A DNA stretch of 64,000 bases from Lactarius indigo (GCA_025766275.1 JAFKAC010000039.1:124001-188000), one strand, 5' to 3'. Shown: positions 13,590 through 25,355, numbered from the stretch's first letter. Numbers and translations: made by a program. The notes: a model not told the origin generated them from the sequence alone.

Positions 13590-14570
13590 CCAAGGTGAGC
13601 TGAGGAGTTTTGTTCTCGGTCCCTCCTTATACCTTCTCTCCTCCCCCTCTTGTCGGGCTCAGCTTCGCCTCTCGCTGCCTACTTCCACTTTCACTTTCAC
13701 TTTCCGTTCTTCCTCCTACCCTCTCAGCGCACGATCACTCCGTCGCATGCAAGTGTAACTTTCGTCTTCATCCCTCTCCTTGCTGGCGTCTCTTTGCCCA
13801 TCCCGTGGTCTCACCACCCACCAGTCTCACCCGCCTTCACAATATACAATTGCTGCCCTCTTCCTCTTCACTCCCCCTGACCTCGTTGATTCTCTCTCCC
13901 TACCTGCACGCCTTTGCGTTCTCCTTCCTGCAGTCTCTCACAATCTTCAGCGTCCTCTTGTCGCCTGCTGCCCCCTCGGCGCGGTCTTCTTCCCGCCCAA
14001 TGGTTATTATTCCCTTTCCCTCCTTGTCGTCGCATCTGGGGGAGATCTCTTGCCCCCGTCCTCTCCTTACATCCTCTGGTCACTCCGCCCATCTTTTCCC
14101 TACCTGCGATCATGTCTCTTCGCTCTCTTATCGCGTCTACTATTCTCCCTTCGTCACTACCTCCCCCTCACACATGCGCCCTTCACTCCCCGCCGTCCCC
14201 TGCTATTGCACAGTCACCGTTTCATGATGACCTCTTGGCTTCCCATATTTGGTACCGATGGGCTGTTGTGCAAAAACTTGCTTTCTCAAGTCAGGGCTTG
14301 CACCACGGTCGAAAATAGACCGGGAACTAGCCCTCATTGTAAATGTCGACGTGACTCCCATTTCCTTTTGTCTCGTGTCCCTTGTGTGGCCCCCAGTTTC
14401 ACTTTTGTCCTCCTCACCCCAAACTGACGTGCCAGACATAGGGTTACTGTCAGATGACAAGCACAGCGAGCAAATTGTCACCAAGGTCAGTTCATTCTTT
14501 GGAAAATTTGACGTGCATTATGACTTCTCTCCTCCGCCTCCGCGTTCCCATTCCAATTCCCTTTCATTCG
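13590..14570 (+). repeat. Long polypyrimidine-rich tract
   Basis: Almost 1 kb of C/T-rich sequence on the plus strand with short blocks such as CACTTTCACTTTCACTTTC. Several overlapping frames are open (one of 215 codons), but all encode low-complexity Ser/Pro/Leu-rich peptides, as expected from base composition. It lies upstream of the Goodbye gene and could be a promoter or 5' leader region; fungal promoters often have CT-rich stretches, but seldom this long. Confidence 0.6.
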
Positions 14571-14987
14571 CTGTTCTAGATGATAAGGTATACGATTAAT
14601 CGTCTGCCATGGTTTGCGCTCATCCGCGCAGCGCACATCTCCCCCTGGAACGATGCATAGGGTATCAGTTCAAGCTTTGAACTACTTTATTCCTCTTTCC
14701 CGTTGTAATTGTATGGGTCCTTACGACCTTATCAGTGGATTTTGGTGCTACTCACAATGATGTATGTGTACCGAGAACGCGGATATACTGGGTAGCACAG
14801 GTCGATCACAAGACGAACAATGATGAGGAGTGACCTGAGAAAATGCACTCGTGTCTTGTGAGCTTGCTTGTGAGAGAAACAGGACGACAAATGTAGGAAC
14901 GTGGGAAAGTCGGTCAATTCGGGCTGCCTCGTCTTATCTCATCCCATTATCTAAGTTCCTCGCGATCGTCACAAGTCGTCGCAGACT

Positions 14988-17016
14988 ATGCAGACGTCCT
15001 CCTCATCCACTCCAAAGGATCCAAACCTTCAACCAATATTCGAAAAAGCCTTGAAAGACTATAAGAAGAAGACCGGCACAGACCTGACTACCCACCCACT
15101 CGCTATTGAGCTAAATGGCTGCGATTCTCCCGAATCTATCCTCACCGTACTTGAACGGAAGGCAAATGAACTAAATCAATCTCGGAGTAGCGATGACCGA
15201 CTCACCAAGTGGCTTGGACCTACCGTGAATATCCTCAATGCGCTCTCTGCGGCCCTCGGCGAGGGCGCTGGCTTGGTAAGTCACAGGAGCCAGGCTCGTT
15301 ACCTGTTATCCCTCACGTTAACTTTCAGGCAATTCCCCCTTCCAAAATCATCTTTTCTGGAATCGGAATTCTCCTCCTAGTAAGTTTTCTTACCCAATTC
15401 TCTCCATGGGTCGCGAGAGCTTCAACTCTAGTAGGCGGCAAAGAACACTGTGACAAGCCGCGATGCCCTTGTCGAACTCTTTCATAGAATCGAAAGCCTC
15501 TTTCGACTCCTCAAGACATATACCGAAGACCCACCGACTCGGACGGTGGTGAATGCACTCGTGAAGATCATGGCCGAAGTTCTGTCAATCCTTGCCATAG
15601 CGACGAACGGAGTGAAGCAAAAGCGAACTAGTGGGTCTATTTCCTGCGATAAGCTCGATCTCGCCTAACTTCGAACAGAGACCATTTTAAAGAAGCTGGC
15701 GGGAACGAAGGATATCGAGGATGCCCTACAGAGGTTTAGAAAGTTGGAGCAGGGAGAGCTTCTCACGACGATCGCACAGGTATCAAGGGAAACCAAGGGC
15801 GGTGTGTAACTCTTTCATCTGGCCATTCACTTCATTTTGAACGTCTTCTGGTTAGACACAGAGCAAACAAATGGGGTTGCCGAGGAGACCGTAAAAAGTA
15901 TGGACGTCGGCAATTCTTCCTCCTCCCATGGCGTTGTCGCGAGCACTTGTCAAAGTTCAAAAATAGTCACAGAGGAGGAATACCTGTCGCCTGGGAAGCC
16001 TCCTGCACCTGCTCCTGAACGCTCCTGCCCTGGCGCTGGGCCAGGGTCCGAGCACACTCGTAAAAAATCGGTGGGCGACCCGGAAGGACCTTTCACCGAG
16101 TCACTAATGCTGCCAACGTCTTGGCCACCTCCCGACCGGGCGCAAGCTCCTGGCTCCTGGCCAACTTGGAAATGCAAGTGTCGTTGTTTCTTTGTTACGA
16201 ATGGTGCATAACATCCGCCAACAGTGCAGCCTAATCTCGAATATGCCCCGCCACCAAGCGAACCCACAATTCATCTAGCGCCAGAGTTTCCACTACAGAC
16301 ACGCCGTCTTTTTGGACCGCACTCACCTCGCTCGTCTATTGAGGCCCTGTCACTTGAGGAGCCTCCTGCACCCGTTCATGAACCACCCGGCGTTGACAGG
16401 TGGCAGTCCGTCCAATTCGGGCCCACTCTTGAGAAACCTGAAGCCCACCCGGCATGGGCAACTTGGCAATGCAAATGTCGTTTTTTTTCTTCATTACAAG
16501 CATATAACATCCGTCAACAGTGCAAGCTGGTCTTGAATACGCGTCGCCAGAGGGTCCACCACAGCTCTTCAAACCACGCTCACCCCACTCATCTATTGAG
16601 GCGCTTCCTACACCCTTCCGCCCTAGTACGAGGCGGCCCGCTCACCAGCGGCGTGTATTCAGGCACGCTCGTAAGAAATTGGAGGTTAACTCAGCTAAGC
16701 TTCTCTTCCATACCAAAGATCCAGAACAATCACAAATAAAAGCACAACCATTCGGTCTGGTGCGGGACAAAAGTCAAGGCAAATGTCTTTTTATTTCTTC
16801 ATTACAAGTGGTGTATAACATCCGCCAACAGCGCAAGGTCTTGAAGACTTCCCGCCTCCTGCACCCGTTCACCGGCAGCGCATATTCAGGCGCGCTCGTA
16901 AGACATTGGAGGCTCACCCGCCAGGAGGCGTTGTCGAGACGCCAATGCACACACCACCTGCACGACCTCCTGGCCGTGTGCGCCGCCGCGCTGTTCCCTC
17001 AGAATGGAAGGCTTAA
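14988..17016 (+). CDS. Goodbye-domain protein with duplicated proline-rich exon modules (no NACHT)
   Basis: The first four exons (14988-15275, 15329-15379, 15435-15630, 15679-15801) match the Goodbye domain of the neighbouring NLRs, including the 16- to 17-residue exon and the GTGGGT donor. Exon 5 (15856-16173) starts like the NLR linker but turns into a Pro-rich segment; it is followed by exons 16225-16470, 16521-16778 and 16832-17016. Joined this way the frame is open for 1,665 nt, 554 aa, ending at TAA 17014. Exons 5-7 are 318, 246 and 258 nt, all multiples of three and all phase 1-1. Each later module begins with a variant of LEYAPPPSEP, and modules carry a FRxARKxLE-like motif. The donors would be GC (GCAAGT, GCAAAT, GCAAAT); weak GT donors 6 nt downstream also keep the frame. 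No NACHT or ankyrin part follows. It may be a stand-alone Goodbye adaptor or decoy, or a remodelled NLR 5' half. Confidence 0.7.
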
Positions 17017-17020
17017 CAAG

Positions 17021-17134
17021 GTATATATCATTTTCTTCTCTTTGTTACAAGTCGCCTATAACATCTGCTGACAGTGGGACCTAGTCTCGAGTACGCGCCA
17101 CCGCCCAGTGAACCCATGCCACGATTCGCCTAGC
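17021..17134 (+). pseudogene. Fourth intron-exon module, beyond the stop codon
   Basis: Sequence from 17021 repeats the intron seen three times in the gene just upstream, but with a canonical GTATAT donor where the others have GC, and ends in CTGACAG at 17073. The following exon copy again begins with an LEYAPPPSEP-type motif and ends at TAG. The in-frame TAA at 17014 comes just before this donor, so the module is probably untranslated. Confidence 0.55.
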
Positions 17135-17439
17135 GGGTATGGTAAATTGAATAGACGTGGAGAGAGAGTCGCAAGGATGCGCCGAACACATGCCTCTAGG
17201 GTGTTTGGATTTGCGCTTCCCCTTAGAAAAGTGCGTACAGTGTAACTCTAGATACTAGCGCAACTACAGGACGTGCACGTCATGAGTCGAGCGATCCGAA
17301 GAGACGATAAATAACTCGCTGCTACAATTCTCCTGAGTAGGTGACAATTGCGTTCTCTCATGATTTCAAGGGACCAAGGGTTTTAAAAATACAAAGACAG
17401 TGTCATCGACAAAGTATATGCATTGGTACTGACCTGATA

Positions 17440-20400
17440 CTAGTAACCGTAGAACAGACCCATTAATGCTACGCACTCTGCTCGCCATACCCGCCCCTCG
17501 GCTAGCCTGCTAGTAAAAGGATATGCTAATGCGAACCATCTCATGTCTTCCCTAATACTCTCCTGTACGAGTTGGACCGGGAGCTTGCCTTCTTTGTTCT
17601 CCACATTCAGATCTGCTCCACTCTTGAGAAGAATCCAAACCGCTTCGAGCGACAGACGGCGCGACGCTAGATGTAAGGGAGTGTCGTGGTTGCCGTTAGG
17701 TGTATTCACGTCTGCACCACGCTCTATTAGTAGCTGCGCCACAGCAAAACCGTCTTTGTCAGAGTGATCCTCGGCTTCTAATGCCCGGTGCAATGGAGTT
17801 TGGCCCCGGTTATCCTCTGCGTTGACATTCGCGCCATGGTCCAGGAGCGTCCGCACCAAGTCGAGTTCGAGAAAGTGAGATGCGAAATGTAATGGGGTTT
17901 CGTGGTCTTCGTCTCGTACATCCACGTCCGCTCCACGCTCCACCAATAGCCGTACGACGCCAAAACGATCTTTGTCATAGTGGTCCTTGTCTTCCAACGC
18001 TAGGTGTAATGGAGTCCGACCTAAGTTGTCCTCTGCGTTGACATTTGCGCCATGGTCAAGGAGCATCCGCACCAAGTCGTGTTCGAGAAAGTAAGACGCG
18101 AAATGTAACGGGGTTTCATGGTCTTCGTCTTGTGCATTCACGTTCGCACCGTGCTCTACTAATAACTGTGCGACGGCCGAACGATCTTCGTCAGATGGGT
18201 CCTTGGCTTCTAACATTCGGTGTAACGGGGTCCGACCCCATTTGTCCACCGCATTGATATTCGCGGAGCCATGGTCCGAGTCGAGGAGCATCCGTGCCAA
18301 CTTGAGTTCCGGGGGGTAACATGCATAATGTAACGGCGTTTCGTGGTCTTCGTCTCGTACATTCACGTCCGCGCCATGCTCGATCAACAGACATGCAACG
18401 CTAAAACGATGTTCGTCAACGTACTCCTCGACTTCTAACACTCGGAGCAATGGGGTCCGGCCCGAGTTGTCCTTCGCGTTGACGTTCGCGGCATGGTCAA
18501 GGAGCATCCACACCAACTTGAGTTCTGGAAAGTAAGATGCCAAATGTAATGGGGTTTTGTGGTCCTCGTCTTGCGCGTTCACATCCGCGCCATGCTCCAC
18601 CAATAGCTGTGCAACACCAAAACGATCTTCGTCAGAGTAATTATTGTCTTCCAACACTAAGTGCAATGGGGTGCGGCCCGAGGTGTCCTCCACGTTGACA
18701 TTCGCACCGCGGTCGAGGAGCATCCGCACCAGGTCGAGTTCGAGAAAGTAAGATACGAAATGTAATGGGGTTTCGTGGACCTCATTTTGTGCATTCACAT
18801 CCGCACCATGCTCTAATAATAGCTGTGCAACGGTCGAACGATCTTCATCAAACTGACCCTTGGCTTCCAACATTCGGTGCAACGGTGTCCAGCCCCAGTT
18901 GTCCTCCGCATCGATATCAGCGCCGTAGTCAAGGAGGATCCGCACCAACTTGGGTTTCGGGGGGTAACATGCGTAATGTAATGGGGTTGTGCGGCGAATG
19001 TCTCGTGCATTAACTTCCGCGCCATGTTCCAGTAATAGTTGGACGAGGTTGGGATCGCTCCTTGAAAATGGCAAAGCCTTACCACCAGCGTTCCGAGAGT
19101 TAACGTCCACTCTACATCGAGGTACCATTGGACCTACCTCGAAATCCCCTCGATCTGCTACCAGGTGTAGTGGAGTCGAGAGGTCCTCCCGCCGTGCATT
19201 CACATCCGCACCGTGCTGAAGCAGAAACTCTACGGCGCCGACGGCTAAATGGTGGGACCATCGAATTACAATGTGTAGTGGAGTCTTTTCATCCGCATCC
19301 GTTCTTCGAGCGTCAACGTTTGCGCCGAGCTGGAATAGGAGTTCTGCGGCCCGGGTGTGTCCCCCGTGCAATGCCGCGACCAGCGGATAGCCGTGTTCGC
19401 CGCCAAATTCGTTCACGTGTTGCGAGTGTTTCTTGGCAAGGTGCTCGATGAGGTCATGGAATCCACAAAGGGCGGAATAGTATAGGGGATTCGGAGTTCC
19501 GAACGAGTACCAATGGTTGTCAATATTATGTACCCGGACCCATGCTGCAAAATAGGGCTTGTCCGAATCAAAAAGCGTCTTCATTCTATCCATCACGTGG
19601 GACGATGCGCTCCCGACCTGAGCGTGAGAAACCCAGTGTTCAGCAGCATATCCAGCCGGAGGCGGAGGAACGCCCCAGCCCCACCTCCTCCATCGGTTGA
19701 CGCCGCGGTCGACGCAGACGACGCGTTTGTCCGAATGGAGTAGAACGCAAAGGGATGCCTGGGTAAGGGCCGCGTGGGCAGCTTCGGGGAGAACGTGATA
19801 GCGCAAGATATCTTCGCGTGAGGCGGCAAGACGATCAGATGTAAGGAACTCCTTGACCGAAAAATGCGAAAATTGCACCACTCGCCAACCACGTCTGCCA
19901 ACGACGGTAATCAGGCTTGGACATGCGGAGAGTAACTCTTGTTCTTGGTCCTCCGACCGCCAATCCGCATCCAACGTCGGAACTTCTCCCTCATTCGCAT
20001 CAGGACCTAAAGTAAGAATCGCCACAAGCTCGCTAACGCGAAGGGGTCGAATAGCCACGGTCAGGCATTGGAGCAAGCGCTGGACATAATCTTGGTTCGT
20101 TTTGTAAATCCCCTTCAGGATCCGCTCATACGTCTGGTCCAAGCTGTCCGGTAGTTCATTCACAAACTGCCGAATCCTCGATCGGAGACAAAGCCTCAGC
20201 ATCTCCAGCAGACAATAAACCCATCGGAACCTATATGATAGATAGTGAGAAGAGGCGCCGGTGAAAGAACGGCAACACCTCACATGCCATCAGCTTTCTC
20301 AGAGAGTGTCCTGATAACTAGTTCCTTGTCGTCCTCCCGCCATCGTTTCTGATTGGCAATAACATCGACCTCAGAGTTGATATATATGATAATGTCTTTC

Positions 20401-22231
20401 TTGTGTCCAATTTGATCGTGGAGGGAGACGCGGCGAGATGCCAAAGGCTCGAGACAGATGCGGATGTCGATCTCCGGCCGACTCGTGACGCAGATGTGTA
20501 GATTCGAGAGGCCGAGATCAACAATGCCTTTTATAAGGCTGAGAACCCGGTCTCGGGGAGATCTCACACCAGAGGTATTGGGACATTCATCAAGGGCATC
20601 CACGACGATGTAAGTTGGGTGTTGGGTCGTAACTAAGAGCATGTCCGTTAGACAATTGTTCAATACGTCATCGCTGGGTTGCCGCATGCCTTTCCCGTGT
20701 GCTGAATAAACACGGGACATTATGTCGCAACAAGCAATCGAGTGTGCAGCAAACTGGATGAGCAAGGAATGTAGGAGGTTGTGGCGATGCTTCTTGTCTT
20801 CATCTCTAAAGTCAAAGTAGAAATACGCCACAGAGGCTCTTCCGCCATCGGACAGTGATAAGATACGCTGGATGATCGCAGAGCTACTCGAGAATATTAA
20901 GCCGTTGTATAAGGAGAGATTAGATAAAATGGCGAACCAGAGGATGCTCTTCCCCGAACCAGCTATGAACGAGAGCAATTAGGGAGAAGTAAACGACAGG
21001 TTTCCACAAGCATACGTTTGCCATGGATCCATAACAAGGAACCCGTCGAATGCCATTTCTGAAAGATTCGGCCTTCTAAAAACCAGGTAGCTGTTGCCTC
21101 GTGAAGATCACGTAACCCGATGTTGTAGTTCGTTGACAGGTCAGGCGGAGATAACCACCGTCTGAGCTTCTGTAGTACCCCCTCCACTATGACCGTGTGT
21201 AAGCTCCTACAAAATATCGCAATGAGGTCAAGAGGGTACGAACGATCACGAGCGCCCATTTTGTCTGCGATCTCCTTAACCATAATTTTTGTCTCTTTTG
21301 CGTCAGCTTTTGTTTCCTTCGCGTCGGCTTTTGTTTCCTTCACATCTAACCAGAAGACATTCAAAATGAGTCGTGTGCCCAGTGAAATAGTTACACACCA
21401 TCTTTGAGAACACGGATATTACTTGTTACTTGTGCAATGCTTGTTAGAAGTTCCCGCTGTTCCAATTCACCAAACCTCTGTAAGGCGTCCTCAAGACCGT
21501 TCATTCCTGCCACTTTCTTAAAGAATATTTCTAGTCGGAACTACAGTGAGCGAAGAGCAACTTATCGCAGAAGGTAGACCCACTTATTCGTCTCTCCTTT
21601 ATCCCCACGGTTGCAGTAGCAAGGATTGTCAGAACTTCGGCCATGATCTTTGCGAGTTCATCCGTCACCGCAGGACTTGGTCGGACAATGGTATAGATCT
21701 TGAGGCGTTTAAAGAAACTTTCGATTCTACCGAAGAGCTTGGCCAGTACATCGTGGTTCGCCATGGTGTTGTTCGCCGCCTGCCAAAGATGCACTTCTCG
21801 CGACCGATGTGGAGAATAGAGCAAGCGGACTCACTACGAGGAGAATGCCGATTCCAGAAAATATGATTTTGGCAGGAGGGAATACCTGAAAGTCAACGTG
21901 AGGGGAAAGACAGGTAACGAGCTTGGCTCCTTTGACTTACCGAGCCAGCGGTATTTCCAAAGGTAGCAGAGAGTGCGTTGAGAATATTCACCGTGGGGTT
22001 GAGCCACTTGGTAAATCGGTCATCGCCGCTCCGAGACTGATTCAGTTCGTTAGCTTTCCCTTGAAGTACGGCGAGGATATCTTCAGGAGAATCGCAGCCC
22101 TTTATCTCGGTAGCAAGTGGGTGTGTAGTCAGATCGTTGCCGGTCGTCTTCTTATACTCTTCTAGGGCCTTTTCGAATATTGGTTGAAAGTTTGGAGTAG
22201 ATGAGGAAGATGCTTGGAGATTAGACGACAT
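17440..22231 (-). CDS. NLR3: intact Goodbye-NACHT-ankyrin receptor, 1,488 aa
   Basis: Cytosolic STAND receptor; ligand binding by the repeats is thought to trigger NACHT oligomerisation and signalling through the N-terminal domain. Exons: 21941-22231, 21838-21885, 21584-21779, 21399-21530, 21016-21345, 20962-20284 and 20230-17440; they sum to 4,467 nt with all phases agreeing. Order: Goodbye domain (about 1-240, with a short hydrophobic exon FPPAKIIFSGIGILL), coiled linker with AKETKAD heptads, Walker A GKPGSGKS at about 331-338 completed across an intron, Walker B VVDALDE near 452-458, CVTSRPE sensor near 490, post-NACHT helices, then ankyrin repeats from about 780 to the C-terminus. The ankyrins are arranged as roughly 72-residue double units, highly alike. 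A Gly/Trp/Pro-rich insert (19650-19740) replaces sequence found in NLR1 and NLR2. It converges with the Goodbye gene. Confidence 0.9.
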
Positions 22232-22779
22232 TGTGTTGATTGCGAAGAGCTAGATAAGCGTATATGTAGTTGAGACGATATACAGCAGGATCCAAATCGA
22301 TAGGCCCCTTCCATTTCGAGTACAGTGGTACCGAGGTTTGAATGACTCATGCTGATTAATTTTCGCACAGAAAATCAATGTTGTAAATACAAATAAATGA
22401 ATAAAATTCTACTTATTGCTAAGTCATGCTTGCCATGTAAATGGGATGATATGACTATGATACTGATGAACAGCACAGATAGAACCTATACTCACAGAGG
22501 GCAAAGAGTCTGTGGTGAGATATAAGATGCAACTGGTAAGTGGCAGAGGGGAAGTCTTGCAGTGAAACAGAAGAGGTTCTGGCACATAAGCAGTGAGAAC
22601 TGATGTGGACCAGGAGCATACATGGTACACTACTTATACTTTTTACAGGATTGACACTACTACAAGGATGTAACATAGGGTCACATAGTACAATGGATGT
22701 TGTTCTACATGTGGACAAAAGGAATGTACAGATGGAGAACAAGGAGTAGGGTTGGGGGGGAGGTGGTGCAATGGGTAGT

Positions 22780-22905
22780 GATTTGCTGGCCCGGCTTGGC
22801 CTGAAAGCTGTGGCTTAGGCCCAGCTTTGAGAGGCTTAGGCCTGGAAAATGTGAGGCCTGAGCCACCACCCATGGCTTGGGCTGGCCTGGCTTTCAGGCC
22901 AAGGG
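22780..22905. repeat. GGCCTGAAAGC palindromic block, hAT-terminus-like
   Basis: GGCCTGAAAGC near 22798 is mirrored by GCTTTCAGGCC near 22890, with several further GGCCTR and GCTTRGG copies between. Such GC-rich terminal motifs are typical of hAT elements in many eukaryotes, but I find no transposase or clear target duplication here, so this is only a suggestion. Confidence 0.35.
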
Positions 22906-22957
22906 GGTCACGGAAGTGTAGTTAGATATAGGGGGTACAAAAATCTCATAAGGCCAA

Positions 22958-23810
22958 TGGGGAAAGGGGGGTAGGTATTTACATAAGCGAGCACCTATCC
23001 AAATATGGTATTACATTCTTGCACCTACTAAATACAGCAATTGGCTTGGTAATTCACTGCTACCTTTTGCTGTCCAGCCCCAACTCTCCCAGCCTGTCCT
23101 CAGGCTCTCCATCTTCAGTGCAATCTGGAGTCTTGCCTCATTTTGACGCTCTCTTCTCTCCACCCCCATCAACTACTCCTTTTCTCTCTCACAGACAATA
23201 GTAGACTTTTTCCTTTAGATTTCGGACTTTTGAGTGCAGTGAGCCTAATCTCTTGTGTTCCCCAACGTGGCCCAATTGCATGTGGCCTTAGAGATTCGAA
23301 CCCAACACATTCCCAACTCTGGCGGTTACCTCTGTGAGGTTTCGCACCATGCAGAAGTGTGCACGACCATTTGTGACCACCCTCATTCCATGGGCTCTGT
23401 AGCCCACCATTTCCATTCCTGACCTCTCCACACTTGCATGTGGCCCTAGCCCTTGTACAATGAGGTGTACATGATCTCTGTGGGTCCATATACGACAGAT
23501 CGTGCCCCACGGAAGCCTGCACAACACCTGGCAATGCTTCAGACACCACCAAATCTTGCATGTGTTGCAAGACCATTTCCTCTTCAAACAATCTCTTTCA
23601 TGTGTTAACTGTCCCATTTACCGATTCCATCACCACTTAATGCACTCTTCTCACCCATGCAGTCATGAGTACTAGTAGGAATAGATTAATGTATAAATTG
23701 TTCTTCACATTCGCTAGATTTGGCTAGAGTAGAGTTAGCACCCTATAGGTGCTGGTAAATAAAAATCTGCTAAGGGTCCGCTATACCCCCCCTATCCCCC
23801 TAACTGGGGT
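22958..23810. mobile_element. Possible non-autonomous inverted-repeat element
   Basis: The left end reads GGGGAAAGGGGGGTAGG followed by ATTTAC and GCACCTAT. The right end, read on the minus strand, is GGGGATAGGGGGGGTATAG followed by ATTTACC and GCACCTAT. The imperfect inverted repeats would bound about 850 bp with no coding capacity. No target duplication is obvious. Confidence 0.35.
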
Positions 23811-24470
23811 ATGGGCACTTAAAATCCCATGACCCCCTTGTTTCAGGCTGTGGCTTTGGGAATATTTGAGGGGCAACAAACACCCAAGACATGTGCAGGT
23901 CTTGGGGCATGGGATACATTGCAAGGTGTTGTGCATGCATCCACAGGATGTGCGCCATTGTATATAGGTTTGCAATAATTGGGGACGTGTTACTCTTGAA
24001 GGGCTAAACATGCATGGACATGCGCTGGGGTTGGGAACAGAAATGAGGTTGGGTGGTTGAAGGTGGTTGAAAAGGTCATGCATGTTTGTGTGTGACATGA
24101 AACTTCATGTAGATAGTTGCATGAGTCAGGAATACATTTTATTCAAGCCAATAATGCTGCATACAAGTGCAGAAAGCTGGAGAACTAAAATAATGAGCCA
24201 CACTGACACGGAGCTCAAAAGTTAGGAGAACTTGATGACTAGATGGTGAATCAGAGAGGGGCAGCACACAGAGAATGGGGGCATACATACTGTGAGGAGG
24301 TGGGCAACATGTACTCTGGCAGACTGGTTGTAACGCCGTCACGACGTTAGCTCAACTTGAGCTCAGAGTAGGTGATAACAACTTAGCAAATGATCTGAAT
24401 GGTCACGACGACGCGGAGGTCCATGCCCTTGCCTTAGTGAATACTCAAAGGTACACCGGCAAGCGTTGCT

Positions 24471-25285
24471 TGTTACGATTTTGCCCCCGCAACCTCGACA
24501 AACGGCAATACGACGGACGCAATCACGTGGAGAAAAGGAAGATGATGAAGAACAGGCTGAGATAAGCCGCAAACCCAGAGATAAGTGCCCCGGCCCGCGA
24601 GTCCATTGGACCTTCTGCGATGATGCGCAGAATTGTAGGTTCCACCGGCCCGGATAAAGCAATATCAACATCGCCCATCACGTGACCCCGGCATGTGATC
24701 TGGCTAGAATGCACCGGAAGAGTCCAGATGAGCTTGTGCCTGGCTGACTGACGTTTGGTACCTGATGACTGATACTGACTGCGGATGACTCATAGACGAT
24801 TACACTGTTACGATAAGGATGACTGATACCTCATTCTGATTGGTTGACCGACTGTATGCTTACGAATGATTACACATTCCCGATGACACTCTTACTGTAC
24901 GATTACTCACCCTAGGATCGTTGTATTAGGGTTTCTGAGTCTGAACTTTACGACGGCTGGAGTATAAGTAGGGTAGCATGTATCCCCTAGTTCTCCAGCT
25001 CGAGATCTTGTGGAATTGTACTGGTTGTTTACCGTCTTCCCTCCATCTTTTGAGCTGTGGTTGGCTGTCTGCCACCTCTCCTTTGGGCTGCTCGCTCATT
25101 CCCCCCTCTTATCTGCCATTTTCTGCCTCTCAGCACTTCTGTCTGATAGAAGGCTGCCAGTATCTTTGTCGACTAGGGGACGCCTTGGCTGTATTTGCCT
25201 CCCCCGTAAGTTGGCTGACCATTTGGGGCAGGGTGTTCCCACAGAACCGTCCAAGTCGGACACTACGCCCGGTACAAGCGTAACA
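24471..25285 (+). mobile_element. Solo LTR A1 (815 bp)
   Basis: Starts TGTTACG and ends CGTAACA, flanked by the direct repeat TTGCT at 24466-24470 and 25286-25290. It sits inside the C1 LTR. It has a TATA-like GTATAAGTAG near 24963. A2, A3 and A4 have exactly the same length and nearly the same sequence. No internal retrotransposon sequence is attached, which fits LTR-LTR recombination. Confidence 0.92.
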
Positions 25286-25309
25286 TTGCTGCTCTTGAAG
25301 ACGTAGTGA

Positions 25310-25313
25310 GGAA

Positions 25314-25353
<40 letters not shown>
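25310..25353 (+). repeat. GA dinucleotide microsatellite
   Basis: A nearly pure (GA)n run in the C1 3' LTR. The matching place in the C2 LTRs has only a short purine-rich stretch, so the run expanded after the copies split. Confidence 0.9.

Positions 25354-25355
<2 letters not shown>

Larger units (their letters stand above)
12978..14987. other. Intergenic region between P450 and the Goodbye gene
   Basis: The two genes diverge from this 2-kb region, so it should hold both promoters. About 13590-14570 is strongly pyrimidine-rich on the plus strand (annotated separately). No recognisable domain occurs in any frame. Confidence 0.5.
22232..24328. other. Gene-free region between NLR3 and the transposon nest
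   Basis: The part next to 22231 is the NLR3 upstream region. The rest is AT-rich, repeat-like sequence without a credible coding frame. It holds a GGCCTGAAAGC/GCTTTCAGGCC palindromic block and a pair of imperfect inverted repeats, both annotated separately. Confidence 0.5.

Noticed and set aside
13610..14427. ORFs of 205 and 215 codons
   Set aside because: They lie in the polypyrimidine tract, overlap each other, lack domains and reflect composition.
23280..23340. GGGTTCGAATCTC on the minus strand, possible tRNA or SINE B box
   Set aside because: T-arm pairing is poor and no A box lies at the right distance.
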